Source of the DNA: JBBQRS01 sp038214535
GTDB taxonomy: Bacteria; Chloroflexota; Anaerolineae; CG2-30-64-16
DNA length: 47,036 nucleotides
Direction of reading: 5' to 3'
Assembly (NCBI GenBank): GCA_038214535.1
Contig: JBBQRS010000024.1
Coordinates: forward strand, 1-47,036
Positions 25,070 through 32,849 of the stretch are shown one piece after another. Numbering within the stretch: position 1 is the first letter of the stretch; every line of letters begins with the position of its first letter. The notes beneath the pieces are model-generated. The model saw nothing but the letters and a program-made list of their open reading frames with translations, had not been told where the DNA came from and searched no databases. Made by a program: the position numbers and the translations under genes.

Positions 25070-25692
25070 TCCAGTGGGGAAAAGATAATTTCCAATACTA
25101 TCCCTGGCGAAACCCGGATCAACTGTGGCATGGCCTTATAGCAGAGGTTCTTCTACAACGTACAAGAGCCAAAAATGTCGTACCTGTGTATGAGCAGTTC
25201 GTTCGACAATTCCCCACACCGGATGCTCTAGGTCAGTCCTCAATTGAAGACGTAAATGCAGCTATTTATTCTCTTGGTCTACGGTGGAGGGCGCCCCTCC
25301 TGCTCCAACTGGGACAGGAACTGGCAAAGCGAGAGGGAATTGTGCCGACGACATTGGAGGAGCTCAAAAGTCTCCCTGGTGTCGGCCCTTATGCTGCAGC
25401 GGCCTGGCTGAGTTTTCACGGTCAAAAACGCATGACTATCGTGGACGCCAATGTCGTCAGATTTATTGGTCGCCTTCTGGATCAACCGATAGACGGCGAA
25501 ACTCGCAGGGAAAAATGGCTTCTCGAGGCAGCAAACAGCCTCACACCCCGACAAAACTGGAAAGAGTACAATTACGCAGTACTAGACTTTACGATGCTGA
25601 TTTGTACGAAATCGCCCGAATGCATCCAATGTCCAGTAGGGTCTTCTCTGTGCGCTTTTGGTAAACGCTTGTTGCAGGAGAATCACGAATGA
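25003..25692 (+). CDS. Mig-like G:T mismatch DNA glycosylase (HhH-GPD, 4Fe-4S)
   Basis: A 229-residue member of the MutY/Nth superfamily. It begins its fold at ILIQWGKDNFQYYPWR, has the family stretch AEVLLQRTRAKNVV, the helix-hairpin-helix LKSLPGVGPYAAAAW, VDANVVRFIGR with catalytic Asp148, and a C-terminal iron-sulfur ligand set C201, C207, C210, C217. At the position where endonuclease III has Lys and MutY has Ser, this protein has Tyr130, the residue typical of Mig thymine glycosylases. These remove T from G:T mismatches made by deamination of 5-methylcytosine, so it would repair the damage made by its neighbour. The fold begins upstream of 25069, which forces the 67-base overlap with the methyltransferase. 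It ends in a 4-base overlap with the endonuclease. Spacing C-x5-C-x2-C-x6-C differs from the common C-x6-C-x2-C-x5-C. Confidence 0.85.
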   Translation: MSTESHDPGRTIQAPGKISRILIQWGKDNFQYYPWRNPDQLWHGLIAEVLLQRTRAKNVVPVYEQFVRQFPTPDALGQSSIEDVNAAIYSLGLRWRAPLLLQLGQELAKREGIVPTTLEELKSLPGVGPYAAAAWLSFHGQKRMTIVDANVVRFIGRLLDQPIDGETRREKWLLEAANSLTPRQNWKEYNYAVLDFTMLICTKSPECIQCPVGSSLCAFGKRLLQENHE

Positions 25693-26909
25693 ATCTAAAC
25701 TCCGTTTTGGCTGCTGTAGCATATAAGAAGCTGGCACAGGTTGATCTGCCTGATGGTGGATCAAACCAACACGAAATTGACGGTGTTACAGCCCTGCGAG
25801 AGTTTTTCGACACATCTGAGAGAGTTGAAGGCAATATCGCCTGGCATTACTTCGCTGATGATAAAGAGACATTACAGGATAACGGGCAATACACGTTTTA
25901 CGATGCACGCGAGAAGAGTTACGCACGCACCGGGCGCAGCGAATGGCGCATGTATTACACCGGAATCTTCCTGAATTATGCCGAGCCGGATGATGTTCTC
26001 ATTCTTCTTCGGACAAATACTAACGACATTCATGGCCTTATTTTTCAGGCAAATTCAGCTTTGTTACGAGCAGCCGAGTCTCTCTTCGAAATCAAGGAAG
26101 CACAACAACGACTACAAGTTCTCACGTCCGGCGATCTGAAGCTGGAGGAACTTGAGTTCGCCAGACAGCAAATACTCGAAGAACTGGGAATCGCTTTTGA
26201 AGCGCCATTTATTCCAGGCGATGAGGATGTAGCACAACAAGAACTTCTGGATGCCAGGCAAGAGGGACGAGATTTCCCTGCCACAAAAAGAATGGCTGCG
26301 TTAGCGCACTCACTCGTTGAAGTAGATATTATGAATGGTGATGAAACCCTGCTCGCCTGGCTGGAGCGAGAAGAACGATTGTTCAGAATGATTGAACACG
26401 TGATTGTTGAAGAAAGAATATCGCAAGGTTTCGAGAGTGTAGATGATTTCATGAGCTATTCTCTTTCAGTACAAAACCGCAGAAAGTCACGTATGGGGTA
26501 TGCACTTCAAAATCACCTGGCGGAGTTATTTACCAGACGGAACATTACTTACGCATCGCAAGCGAGAACAGAAGGAAAGAACACTCCCGATTTCCTGTTT
26601 CCGGGAGAAAAAGAATATCACGATCCAGCTTACGATGAGCGACTTCTCACAATGCTAGGAGCAAAATCCACGCTCAAGGAAAGATGGAGACAGATTCTAA
26701 GTGAAGCCGAGAGAATCCCGAATAAGCATCTCTGCACCCTCGATCAAGCGCTTTCTGTAGACCAAATCAATGAAATGCAGACTCAAAGAGTGACCGTGGT
26801 ATTGCCTGAACGATTTCATGAACCTTACACCGACAAACAACGTGCACAGATATGGACGGTAGAGGAGTTCATCGGTTTCGTTCAGGAAAAACAAAAAGGT
26901 CAGAACTAA
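25689..26909 (+). CDS. EcoRII-like type II restriction endonuclease
   Basis: A 406-residue protein. The C-terminal half is the PD-(D/E)xK domain of the EcoRII family: NRRKSRMGYALQNHLAELF, TPDFLFPGEKEYHDP (D301), LLTMLGAKSTLKERWRQIL (K326), NKHLCTLDQALSVDQINEM and VTVVLPERFHEPY. The N-terminal half (about 1-180; SEWRMYYTGIFLNYAEPDDV) fits a DNA-binding effector domain like that of EcoRII. EcoRII-type enzymes cut CCWGG and need two sites; the actual site here is unknown but CCWGG/CCNGG-like is a fair guess. The ATG overlaps the glycosylase stop (ATGA), so the three genes are translationally coupled. GC is clearly lower than in the flanks. Confidence 0.88.
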   Translation: MNLNSVLAAVAYKKLAQVDLPDGGSNQHEIDGVTALREFFDTSERVEGNIAWHYFADDKETLQDNGQYTFYDAREKSYARTGRSEWRMYYTGIFLNYAEPDDVLILLRTNTNDIHGLIFQANSALLRAAESLFEIKEAQQRLQVLTSGDLKLEELEFARQQILEELGIAFEAPFIPGDEDVAQQELLDARQEGRDFPATKRMAALAHSLVEVDIMNGDETLLAWLEREERLFRMIEHVIVEERISQGFESVDDFMSYSLSVQNRRKSRMGYALQNHLAELFTRRNITYASQARTEGKNTPDFLFPGEKEYHDPAYDERLLTMLGAKSTLKERWRQILSEAERIPNKHLCTLDQALSVDQINEMQTQRVTVVLPERFHEPYTDKQRAQIWTVEEFIGFVQEKQKGQN

Positions 26910-27031
26910 CAGACACGTCCTGAACACGTCAGGATGACCAACGGCTAAAGTGCAAGAGTAAATCTACCTCCTCATATCCTTGCTGAATGAATCGGGGCGT
27001 TCCAACCAGGCGCGTTGTGTGACCAAAGTCG

Positions 27032-27065
27032 TTGACAGGGGGCGGGAGTAATGGTATACTCCCGC
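27032..27065 (+). promoter_or_regulatory. strong promoter with dyad operator for the cytochrome c maturation operon
   Basis: TTGACA (27032-27037), a 17-base spacer and TATACT (27055-27060), with TGG before the -10 box. A perfect 9-bp dyad, GCGGGAGTA (27042-27050) and TACTCCCGC (27057-27065), spans the -10 box, a good place for a repressor. It precedes ccmE by about 40 bases. Confidence 0.75.
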
Positions 27066-27104
27066 GAGGTTAGATGTGGAGAGGGATATATTTCCGGAGG
27101 ACGA

Positions 27105-27581
27105 ATGACTGAGACTTCTTCGACGATTTTACGTGACGCTGCTGTAACGAATCAGACGAATAAGAAGATCAAGTTCATCATCGGCGGGTTGATTATCGCC
27201 GGGCTGATTACGTACCTGATCGCGTCGTCCATTTCGAGTGCGGGAGCGTATTACCGCGAGGTGGGCGAGGTGCTGGATCAGCAGGCGATGCTGGTGAACA
27301 AGAACCTGCGGGTGAGCGGGAACGTGGTGACGGAGAGCATCAAATACGACGCGCCGACGCTCAGCCTGGACTTCATGATCTCCGACCCGGCCGACGCCAG
27401 CAAGGTGATCCCGATCCATTTCCACGGGGTGCAGCCCGATCAGATGACGCGCGAAGGTTCGAGCGCGATTGTGGAAGGCTCGATGGGGCCGAACGGCGTG
27501 GTTGAAGCGAACAACCTGCTGCTCAAGTGCCCGTCGCGCTATGAGGAATACGAAGAGATTAAGGTCGAAGCGGTAAAGTGA
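27105..27581 (+). CDS. ccmE: cytochrome c maturation heme chaperone, Cys-type
   Basis: A 158-residue membrane-anchored protein. After a polar N-terminus comes one TM (FIIGGLIIAGLITYLIASSI), then an OB-fold periplasmic domain (LRVSGNVVTESIKYD, LSLDFMISDPADASKVIPIH, IVEGSMGPNGVVEANNLLLKCPSRYEE). The heme-linking residue is Cys in a C-x3-Y motif (KCPSRY) instead of the H-x3-Y of E. coli, the variant known from archaea and some Gram-positive and delta bacteria. It carries heme from CcmC to the ligation step. It is first in the operon and has its own strong promoter. I chose ATG 27105 with a GGAGG site; the frame from 27051 starts inside the promoter. Confidence 0.88.
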   Translation: MTETSSTILRDAAVTNQTNKKIKFIIGGLIIAGLITYLIASSISSAGAYYREVGEVLDQQAMLVNKNLRVSGNVVTESIKYDAPTLSLDFMISDPADASKVIPIHFHGVQPDQMTREGSSAIVEGSMGPNGVVEANNLLLKCPSRYEEYEEIKVEAVK

Positions 27582-27591
27582 CCTCGGTTGC

Positions 27592-27652
27592 TTGTCGCTG
27601 AATCACAGACCGTGATATAATGCAGCCGGTCGCCCGCTGGGCGGGCGGCTGC
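27592..27652 (+). promoter_or_regulatory. internal promoter followed by a GC hairpin
   Basis: TTGTCG (27592-27597), an 18-base spacer and TATAAT (27616-27621) lie 11 bases after ccmE. A hairpin with paired GCAGCC/GGCTGC and GCCCGC/GCGGGC (27622-27652) follows and ends in CTTCGCTTTT, so it could be a terminator of ccmE or a 5' stabilising hairpin of the next transcript. Confidence 0.5.
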
Positions 27653-27716
27653 TTCGCTTTTGCCCCGTGTCCCCGGTGCGCCAAAGCAGATATTACCAGC
27701 CGGTTACAGGAGGCGA

Positions 27717-29498
27717 ATGCGCTTCAATAGGAATGTGTTGCTGCCTGCCCTGATTGAGGCAGTCTTATTCGTCCTTATTCCGATGGTTGTCCTGGCCGCT
27801 CCCCACCCACAGGACACCCCACCCCAGACGCCAAACCCGCAGGCGGGCCGCGAGAGCTTCGCTCAAAACTGCGCGCCCTGCCACGGCGAAACCGGCGGCG
27901 GCGATGGGCCGTCCGCGTCGGGGCTGAACTTCCCACCGACCGCGTTCTCCGACCCGGAGGCCGTCAAGGACCTCGCGTCCACGGACTGGTTCGACGTGAC
28001 CAAAAACGGGCGGATGGAGCGGATGATGCCGCCGTGGAGCAACCGCCTGAGCGACCAGGAAATCTGGGACACGGTCGCCTATGCATGGTCGCTTCACACC
28101 TCGCGCGCGCAGGTGGAGATGGGCAAGGCGGTGTATGACCAGAGCTGCGCGACGTGCCACGGGCCGGACGGCAAGGGCAACGGTGCGCCGGGGATGATTG
28201 ACTTCACCGACTTCGCCGCGACATCGAAGGTGAGCCAGGCTGCCTGGGCGCAGGTGGTTGCCGCGGGGCGCGACGCGATGCCGGCGTTCGGCGATACGCT
28301 GAGCGACGCCGAACGCGCCGCCGCGCTGGAGTACGTGCGCAGCCTGTCGGTGGCGCCGATGTTCCGCGCGCCGCTGGCGCCGGGGCAAGGCGTGATCACC
28401 GGCACGGTGATCAACGTGACCACGGACGCGCCGGTGGAGAATCTCTCGGTGACGCTGGGGGTGTTCGACGGGGCCGACCTGATCGAGGAGAAGGTGACCG
28501 CGACCGATGTGACCGGGTTCTATCGGTTCGAGGGGCTTTCCACGGACCCGAACGCGGTCTACGTGGCGCGGGTGGAATACCCGGAGGGGCAGTTGCCTTA
28601 CAGCTCGGACCTGGGGACGTTCGCCGATGGCGCGACCACGGCGAGCCTGCCGATCTCGGTCTATGAGACGACGACGGACGCAAGCGGCGTGCGCGCCGAC
28701 CGGGTGCATTACATCATAGATCTGGAGCCGGGGCGGGCGCTGATCGCCGAGTTGATCGTGCTGAGCCAGGACGGGGACAAGGCATATATCGGCGACGGCG
28801 GAGGCGTGTTGAAGTTCACACTGCCGGCGGGCGCGGAAGAGCTGGCGATTGACAACGGGACGCTGGGCGACGATCAACGCTACGTGCGGACGGCGGACGG
28901 TTTTGTGGATCGGTTGCCGCTGGCGCCGGGCGAGCAGGTGCGCCAGGTGCTGTTCCGTTATGCCCTGCCCTACGAGGGGGATAAGCTGACGCTGACGCGC
29001 AGCCTGCCCTATCCGGCGGCGGCAGTCAACGTGCTGGCGACCGACCAGGGGCAGAAGGTGTCGAGCCCGAACATGACCGACGAGGGGCGGCGCACCACGG
29101 AAATGGGCAGCTTCTTCAACCTGTCGGCCTTGAACGTGGCGGCGAACCAGCCGATCACGGTGGAGATGTCGAACCTGCCCAGGGCCGGCGCGGCCTCAAC
29201 AGGGGCGATGGAGGGCGGGAACAGCGGCGGCATGGATCGCATGTTGCTCTTCGTGCTGGTGGGCGCAGGCGGCGCGATTGCGGCGCTGCTGGCGGCGTGG
29301 CCGCTGCTGCGCCGACCCGCGCGCGCGACGGCGAACCTCCCGGCGGACCGCGAAGACCTGGCGGATGCGCTGGCGCGGCTGACGCTGGCCTATGACGCGG
29401 GCGAAATCAGCGAGTCGGCGTATCGCGACCAACGGTTGGAGTTGAAGGCGCAGATGCTCGACCGTGAGTTGCGCGCCGGGGACGCCCGCGCGGAATGA
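27717..29498 (+). CDS. diheme c-type cytochrome with carboxypeptidase-regulatory-like domain and TM anchor
   Basis: A 593-residue exported protein. The N-terminal signal or anchor is LLPALIEAVLFVLIPMVVLA. Two heme-binding sites follow, CAPCH and CATCH, each in a class I cytochrome c domain (PHPQ...RMERMMPPWSN, and DGKGNGAPG...DAMPAFGDTLSDAE). Next is a beta-sandwich domain (ITGTVINVTTDAPVENLSV, TDVTGFYRFEGLST), further beta structure, a TM near residue 520 (LLFVLVGAGGAIAALLAAW) and a short C-terminal helical tail (LADALARLTLAYDAGEISES) resembling SHOCT-like tails. The ATG at 27717 follows an AGGAGG site. It lies between ccmE and ccmA and overlaps ccmA by four bases, so it is an in-operon client or participant of heme attachment. 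Its exact role is unknown. Confidence 0.85.
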   Translation: MRFNRNVLLPALIEAVLFVLIPMVVLAAPHPQDTPPQTPNPQAGRESFAQNCAPCHGETGGGDGPSASGLNFPPTAFSDPEAVKDLASTDWFDVTKNGRMERMMPPWSNRLSDQEIWDTVAYAWSLHTSRAQVEMGKAVYDQSCATCHGPDGKGNGAPGMIDFTDFAATSKVSQAAWAQVVAAGRDAMPAFGDTLSDAERAAALEYVRSLSVAPMFRAPLAPGQGVITGTVINVTTDAPVENLSVTLGVFDGADLIEEKVTATDVTGFYRFEGLSTDPNAVYVARVEYPEGQLPYSSDLGTFADGATTASLPISVYETTTDASGVRADRVHYIIDLEPGRALIAELIVLSQDGDKAYIGDGGGVLKFTLPAGAEELAIDNGTLGDDQRYVRTADGFVDRLPLAPGEQVRQVLFRYALPYEGDKLTLTRSLPYPAAAVNVLATDQGQKVSSPNMTDEGRRTTEMGSFFNLSALNVAANQPITVEMSNLPRAGAASTGAMEGGNSGGMDRMLLFVLVGAGGAIAALLAAWPLLRRPARATANLPADREDLADALARLTLAYDAGEISESAYRDQRLELKAQMLDRELRAGDARAE

Positions 29499-30286
29499 CC
29501 ACGCCTGCCGCGGCGCCGATTCGGACCGAAAGCGGCGAAACGCCGATGATCGCGCTGCGGGGCCTGACCAAGGCATTCGGCAGCAAGGTGGCATTGCGCG
29601 GGGTGAACCTGACCGTGCTGCCAGGCGAGTCGCTGGTGATCTTCGGGCCGAACGGCGCGGGCAAGTCCACGCTGATCCGCATCCTGTGCGCGCTGAGCCG
29701 CCCGACGGGGGGCGTGGTGCAGATCGGCGGGCTGGACCTGCAGACGCACGCCGACGGGATTCGCAAATATCTGGGTGTGGTGTCGCACGCGCCGTTGCTC
29801 TATGACAGCCTGACGGCGGAGGAGAACCTTCAGTTCTTCGGGCAGCTTTATGGCATGACCGCGCCGGACGAACGCATCGCGGAGATGCTGGAACGGGTGG
29901 GGCTGATGAGCCGCCGGAAAGACCTGGTGCGCAACTTCTCGCGCGGGATGGTGCAACGGCTGGCGATTGCGCGGGCCTTGCTGCACGACCCGGAGATCTT
30001 GTTGCTGGACGAGCCGGACACCGGGCTGGACCCGCAGGCGGCGGAGATGTTGCACCGGTTGCTGTCGGAGTTGAGCGGGCGCGAGCCGCAGGTGAACGCG
30101 GACGGGGAAGCGGCGCGCAAGCGCACCATCATCACCGTGACGCATCATCTTGAGCGCGGGCTGTCGGTGGCCGACCGGGTGGTGATCCTGGCGAACGGGC
30201 GCATCACGTATGAGGGCATGACGCAGGAGTTGAACCCGGAGATGCTGCGGGCGCTCTATGACCAGCACGCCGGCGGCAGCCGATGA
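29495..30286 (+). CDS. ccmA: heme ABC exporter, ATP-binding subunit
   Basis: A 263-residue ABC ATPase. Walker A is GPNGAGKST, the signature is degenerate (NFSRGMVQRLAIARALL, as is usual for CcmA), Walker B is LLLDEPDTGLD, and the H-loop is VTHH. It works with CcmB and CcmC in releasing holo-CcmE. It overlaps the upstream cytochrome gene and the downstream ccmB gene by ATGA. A glycine- and charge-rich insert (REPQVNADGEAARKR) sits between Walker B and the H-loop. Confidence 0.9.
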   Translation: MTTPAAAPIRTESGETPMIALRGLTKAFGSKVALRGVNLTVLPGESLVIFGPNGAGKSTLIRILCALSRPTGGVVQIGGLDLQTHADGIRKYLGVVSHAPLLYDSLTAEENLQFFGQLYGMTAPDERIAEMLERVGLMSRRKDLVRNFSRGMVQRLAIARALLHDPEILLLDEPDTGLDPQAAEMLHRLLSELSGREPQVNADGEAARKRTIITVTHHLERGLSVADRVVILANGRITYEGMTQELNPEMLRALYDQHAGGSR

Positions 30287-30954
30287 GCTACTGGCGGTCG
30301 GTGTGGGCCATCGTGCGGAAGGACGTGCGGGCCGAACTGCGGACGAAGGATATCTTCAGCAGCATGTTCGTGTTCGCGCTGCTGTCGGTGATCATCTTCG
30401 ATTTCGCGTTCGAACTGCGGGTGCCCTTTATGGCGATGGTGACGCCGGGCATCCTGTGGGTGGCGATCACGTTTGCGGGGACGCTGGGGCTGAACCGCTC
30501 GTTCGTGATCGAGCAGGACAAGGGCAGCCTGGCGGGGTTGCTGCTGGCGCCGGTGGATCGCTCGGCGATTTACTTCGGCAAGATGTTCGGCAACCTGCTC
30601 TTCATGCTGGTGATGGAGTTGATGCTGTTGCCGCTGGTGACGATCCTGTTCAACCAGCCGTTGCTGCGCTGGCAACACGTGTTGGTGCTGCTGCTGGGGA
30701 CGTATGGGTTTGCGGCGGTGGGCACGGTTTTCTCGGCGATGGCGGTGAACACCCGGGCGCGCGAGGTGCTGTTGCCGATCCTGCTCTTCCCGGTGGTGGT
30801 GCCGGTATTGCTGGCGGGCGTGAAGATGACGGGCGCGCTGCTGGACGGCGAGACGCTGGGCAGCGTGAGCAACTGGCTGCGCTTGATTCTGATTTACGAC
30901 ATCGGTTTCACGGTGGTGGCATTTTTAACGTTTGGGTATGTGGTTGAAGAATAG
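30283..30954 (+). CDS. ccmB: heme ABC exporter membrane subunit
   Basis: A 223-residue protein with six predicted TM segments. It starts SVWAIVRKDVRAELRTKDI, typical of CcmB, and contains LGLNRSFVIEQDKGSLAGLL followed by LAPVDRSAIYFGKM, the most conserved part of the family. Length is standard. It is translationally coupled to ccmA by a 4-base overlap. Confidence 0.92.
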   Translation: MSYWRSVWAIVRKDVRAELRTKDIFSSMFVFALLSVIIFDFAFELRVPFMAMVTPGILWVAITFAGTLGLNRSFVIEQDKGSLAGLLLAPVDRSAIYFGKMFGNLLFMLVMELMLLPLVTILFNQPLLRWQHVLVLLLGTYGFAAVGTVFSAMAVNTRAREVLLPILLFPVVVPVLLAGVKMTGALLDGETLGSVSNWLRLILIYDIGFTVVAFLTFGYVVEE

Positions 30955-30959
30955 AGTCG

Positions 30960-31010
30960 CGTAGTTTAGGGCCTTGTGCCCGTCAGACGCCCACAATGGG
31001 CTAGACTACG
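30960..31010 (+). other. intercistronic hairpin between ccmB and ccmC
   Basis: CGTAGTTTAG (30960-30969) pairs with CTAGACTACG (31001-31010) with one G.U, with a second inner pairing (TTGTG/CACAA). There is no T-tract, so it probably affects RNA stability or attenuation rather than termination. Confidence 0.4.
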
Positions 31011-31053
31011 GGGTCGGTGGGAATAAACAAATCGTGTTGAGGGGAGGTATGTG

Positions 31054-31749
31054 ATGACTCGATCTCATACAGGACTGTGGATTCTGACGGCGATTACGGC
31101 GGTTGCGATGCTGACAGCGACGTGGCTGGCGCTGGTGGGCGCGCCGCCCGCGGCCGGGCTGACAGTCAACGAGACCTACGCGCAGCGCATCATCTATTTC
31201 CACGTGCCGAGCGCGTGGATCAGCATGGTCGCCTTCATGGTGACAATGGTGGGCAGCATTGGGTATCTCATCACGAGCAAGCGCAAATGGGATAACCTGG
31301 CGGTTTCGTCGGCGGAGTTGGGCATCACCTTCACGCTGGCCGCGATGGCAAGCGGGGCGATCTGGGCCAAGCCGGCGTGGAACGTGTGGTGGACGTGGGA
31401 TCCGCGCCTGACCACGTATACGGTGATGTTCCTGCTCTATGTGGGTTACTTCATGTTACGCAGCGCAATGGACGACCCGGCGCGGCGAGCGCGCTTCGCG
31501 GCGGTGTTTGGCATCTTCGCCTTCCTCAGCGTGCCTATCACGTTTATGTCCATTCGCTGGTGGCGCACCATTCACCCGGTGCTGATGGATGCGAACAACT
31601 TCGGGCTTTCGGCCGGGATGCGCCCTGCATTCTTCTTCGGCATCATCGCCTTCACGCTGCTCTACGTGACACTGCTGGCACACCGGGTGCGGCTGGAGCG
31701 GATGCAGGAAGATGTAGACGAGTTGAAAGAACGGGCCGCGTACGCGTGA
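31054..31749 (+). CDS. ccmC: heme-handling protein of cytochrome c maturation
   Basis: A 231-residue membrane protein with six TM segments. It carries the tryptophan-rich WWD motif (AWNVWWTWDPRLT) and the two flanking His residues (IIYFHVPSAW and WWRTIHPV) that bind heme. CcmC loads heme onto CcmE. The ATG at 31054 follows GGGGAGG; a GTG three bases earlier is also possible. CcmF, which holds the other WWD domain and performs ligation, is not in the window. Confidence 0.93.
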   Translation: MTRSHTGLWILTAITAVAMLTATWLALVGAPPAAGLTVNETYAQRIIYFHVPSAWISMVAFMVTMVGSIGYLITSKRKWDNLAVSSAELGITFTLAAMASGAIWAKPAWNVWWTWDPRLTTYTVMFLLYVGYFMLRSAMDDPARRARFAAVFGIFAFLSVPITFMSIRWWRTIHPVLMDANNFGLSAGMRPAFFFGIIAFTLLYVTLLAHRVRLERMQEDVDELKERAAYA

Positions 31750-31792
31750 TGACAGATTAGTTATCGTTAATAGCGGATGATGGGAGGACGAG

Positions 31793-31933
31793 ATGGCATT
31801 TATGATTGCGGCGTATATGGTGATCTGGCTGGCGGTGTTCGCGTTCGTGTTCATGATGATGCGGCGCGAGCGTCAACTCGAAAGCGACATCGCGGTGCTG
31901 CAAGAGACCGCGCGTGAGGACATGGGACACTAA
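31793..31933 (+). CDS. ccmD: small membrane protein, CcmD-like, 46 aa
   Basis: Starts MAFMIAAYMVIWLAVFAFVF and continues with a charged tail (MMRRERQLESD) ending EDMGH. One TM followed by a basic then acidic tail is the CcmD design; CcmD stabilises CcmC-CcmE. The ATG at 31793 has a GGGAGG site 7 bases upstream. It is too short for most gene finders, but position, ribosome site and topology support it. Confidence 0.7.
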   Translation: MAFMIAAYMVIWLAVFAFVFMMMRRERQLESDIAVLQETAREDMGH

Positions 31934-31990
31934 GGCGCGATACGGGAAGTTTGGGCGTATATTCCGAACTTTCCTGCAAGGAGCACGTAG

Positions 31991-32839
31991 ATGATTGCGG
32001 CAAACCGGTGGCAAACGTTCTCCCACTCGGTGGCGTTTGTGCTGGGTTTCAGTACGGTGTTCGTCATCCTGGGCGCGTCGGTCGCGTTCTTTGGCTATGC
32101 GCTGAACCAGTATCTGCCGACGTTCGTGAAACTGGGCGGCCTGATGCTGATCCTGTTCGGGTTACAGGTGATCGGGCTGTTCGGCTGGATTGCCGATGGG
32201 CTGCGGCGCAAGGGCTGGGATGACACGCTGCCGGGCCGGGCCTTCATCTGGTTCACGGACACCATGAGCCGGCTGATGTACACGGAGGGGCGGGTGCAGG
32301 TGAACCCGCAACGCAGCGTCAGCTACTTCTCGTCGTTCCTGATGGGGGTCTTCTTCTCGGCGGGGTGGATTCCGTGCGTGGGGCCGGTGCTGGCGGCGAT
32401 CTACTTCCTGGCGAGCGACACGCAAACGGTGGCGCAGGGGGCGCTGCTGCTGGCCGTTTATTCGGCGGGGCTGGGCATCCCGTTCCTGATCACCGGGCTG
32501 ATGTTCAACTGGATCACCCCCTATCTGAAAGGGATGAACCGGCACCTGGGGATCGTTTCTAAAGTGACGGGCGCGTTCCTGATCATCGTCGGCGTGTTGC
32601 TGTTCATGGATCGGATGGCGCTGATTTCCAACACGTTTGTCTCACAGTTTGGCACGGGGCTGGCGAGCCTCGAACTGGGGAGCGGGGGGCTTTCGACGGC
32701 GGTCACGATTCCGATCGCGTTTGCGGCGGGGCTGTTGTCGTTCCTGTCGCCGTGCGTGTTGCCGCTGATTCCGGCATACATCGGCTATCTGAGCGGCACG
32801 GTGGTGGCCGACGGCGGCTCTGCCCCGGTGCGCGTGTGA
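31991..32839 (+). CDS. ccdA: CcdA thiol-disulfide carrier, circularly permuted
   Basis: A 282-residue membrane protein with CcdA/DsbD-beta features in an unusual order. It begins RWQTFSHSVAFVLGFSTVFV, the stretch that in ordinary CcdA follows the first TM. The second active Cys is at 129 in GWIPCVGPVLAA. The helix with the first active Cys (C255, LSFLSPCVLPLIPAYIGYLS), normally at the N-terminus, is at the very end, after a Gly-Ser-rich linker (SLELGSGGLSTAV). Both Cys are kept, so it should still carry electrons across the membrane to reduce thiols for heme attachment. The start is firm: an AGGAG site precedes ATG 31991 and an in-frame TAG lies immediately before it. Moving one of six helices would put both termini on the opposite side but leave the core unchanged. 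Confidence 0.88.
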   Translation: MIAANRWQTFSHSVAFVLGFSTVFVILGASVAFFGYALNQYLPTFVKLGGLMLILFGLQVIGLFGWIADGLRRKGWDDTLPGRAFIWFTDTMSRLMYTEGRVQVNPQRSVSYFSSFLMGVFFSAGWIPCVGPVLAAIYFLASDTQTVAQGALLLAVYSAGLGIPFLITGLMFNWITPYLKGMNRHLGIVSKVTGAFLIIVGVLLFMDRMALISNTFVSQFGTGLASLELGSGGLSTAVTIPIAFAAGLLSFLSPCVLPLIPAYIGYLSGTVVADGGSAPVRV

Positions 32840-32849
32840 GTACGAGCCG

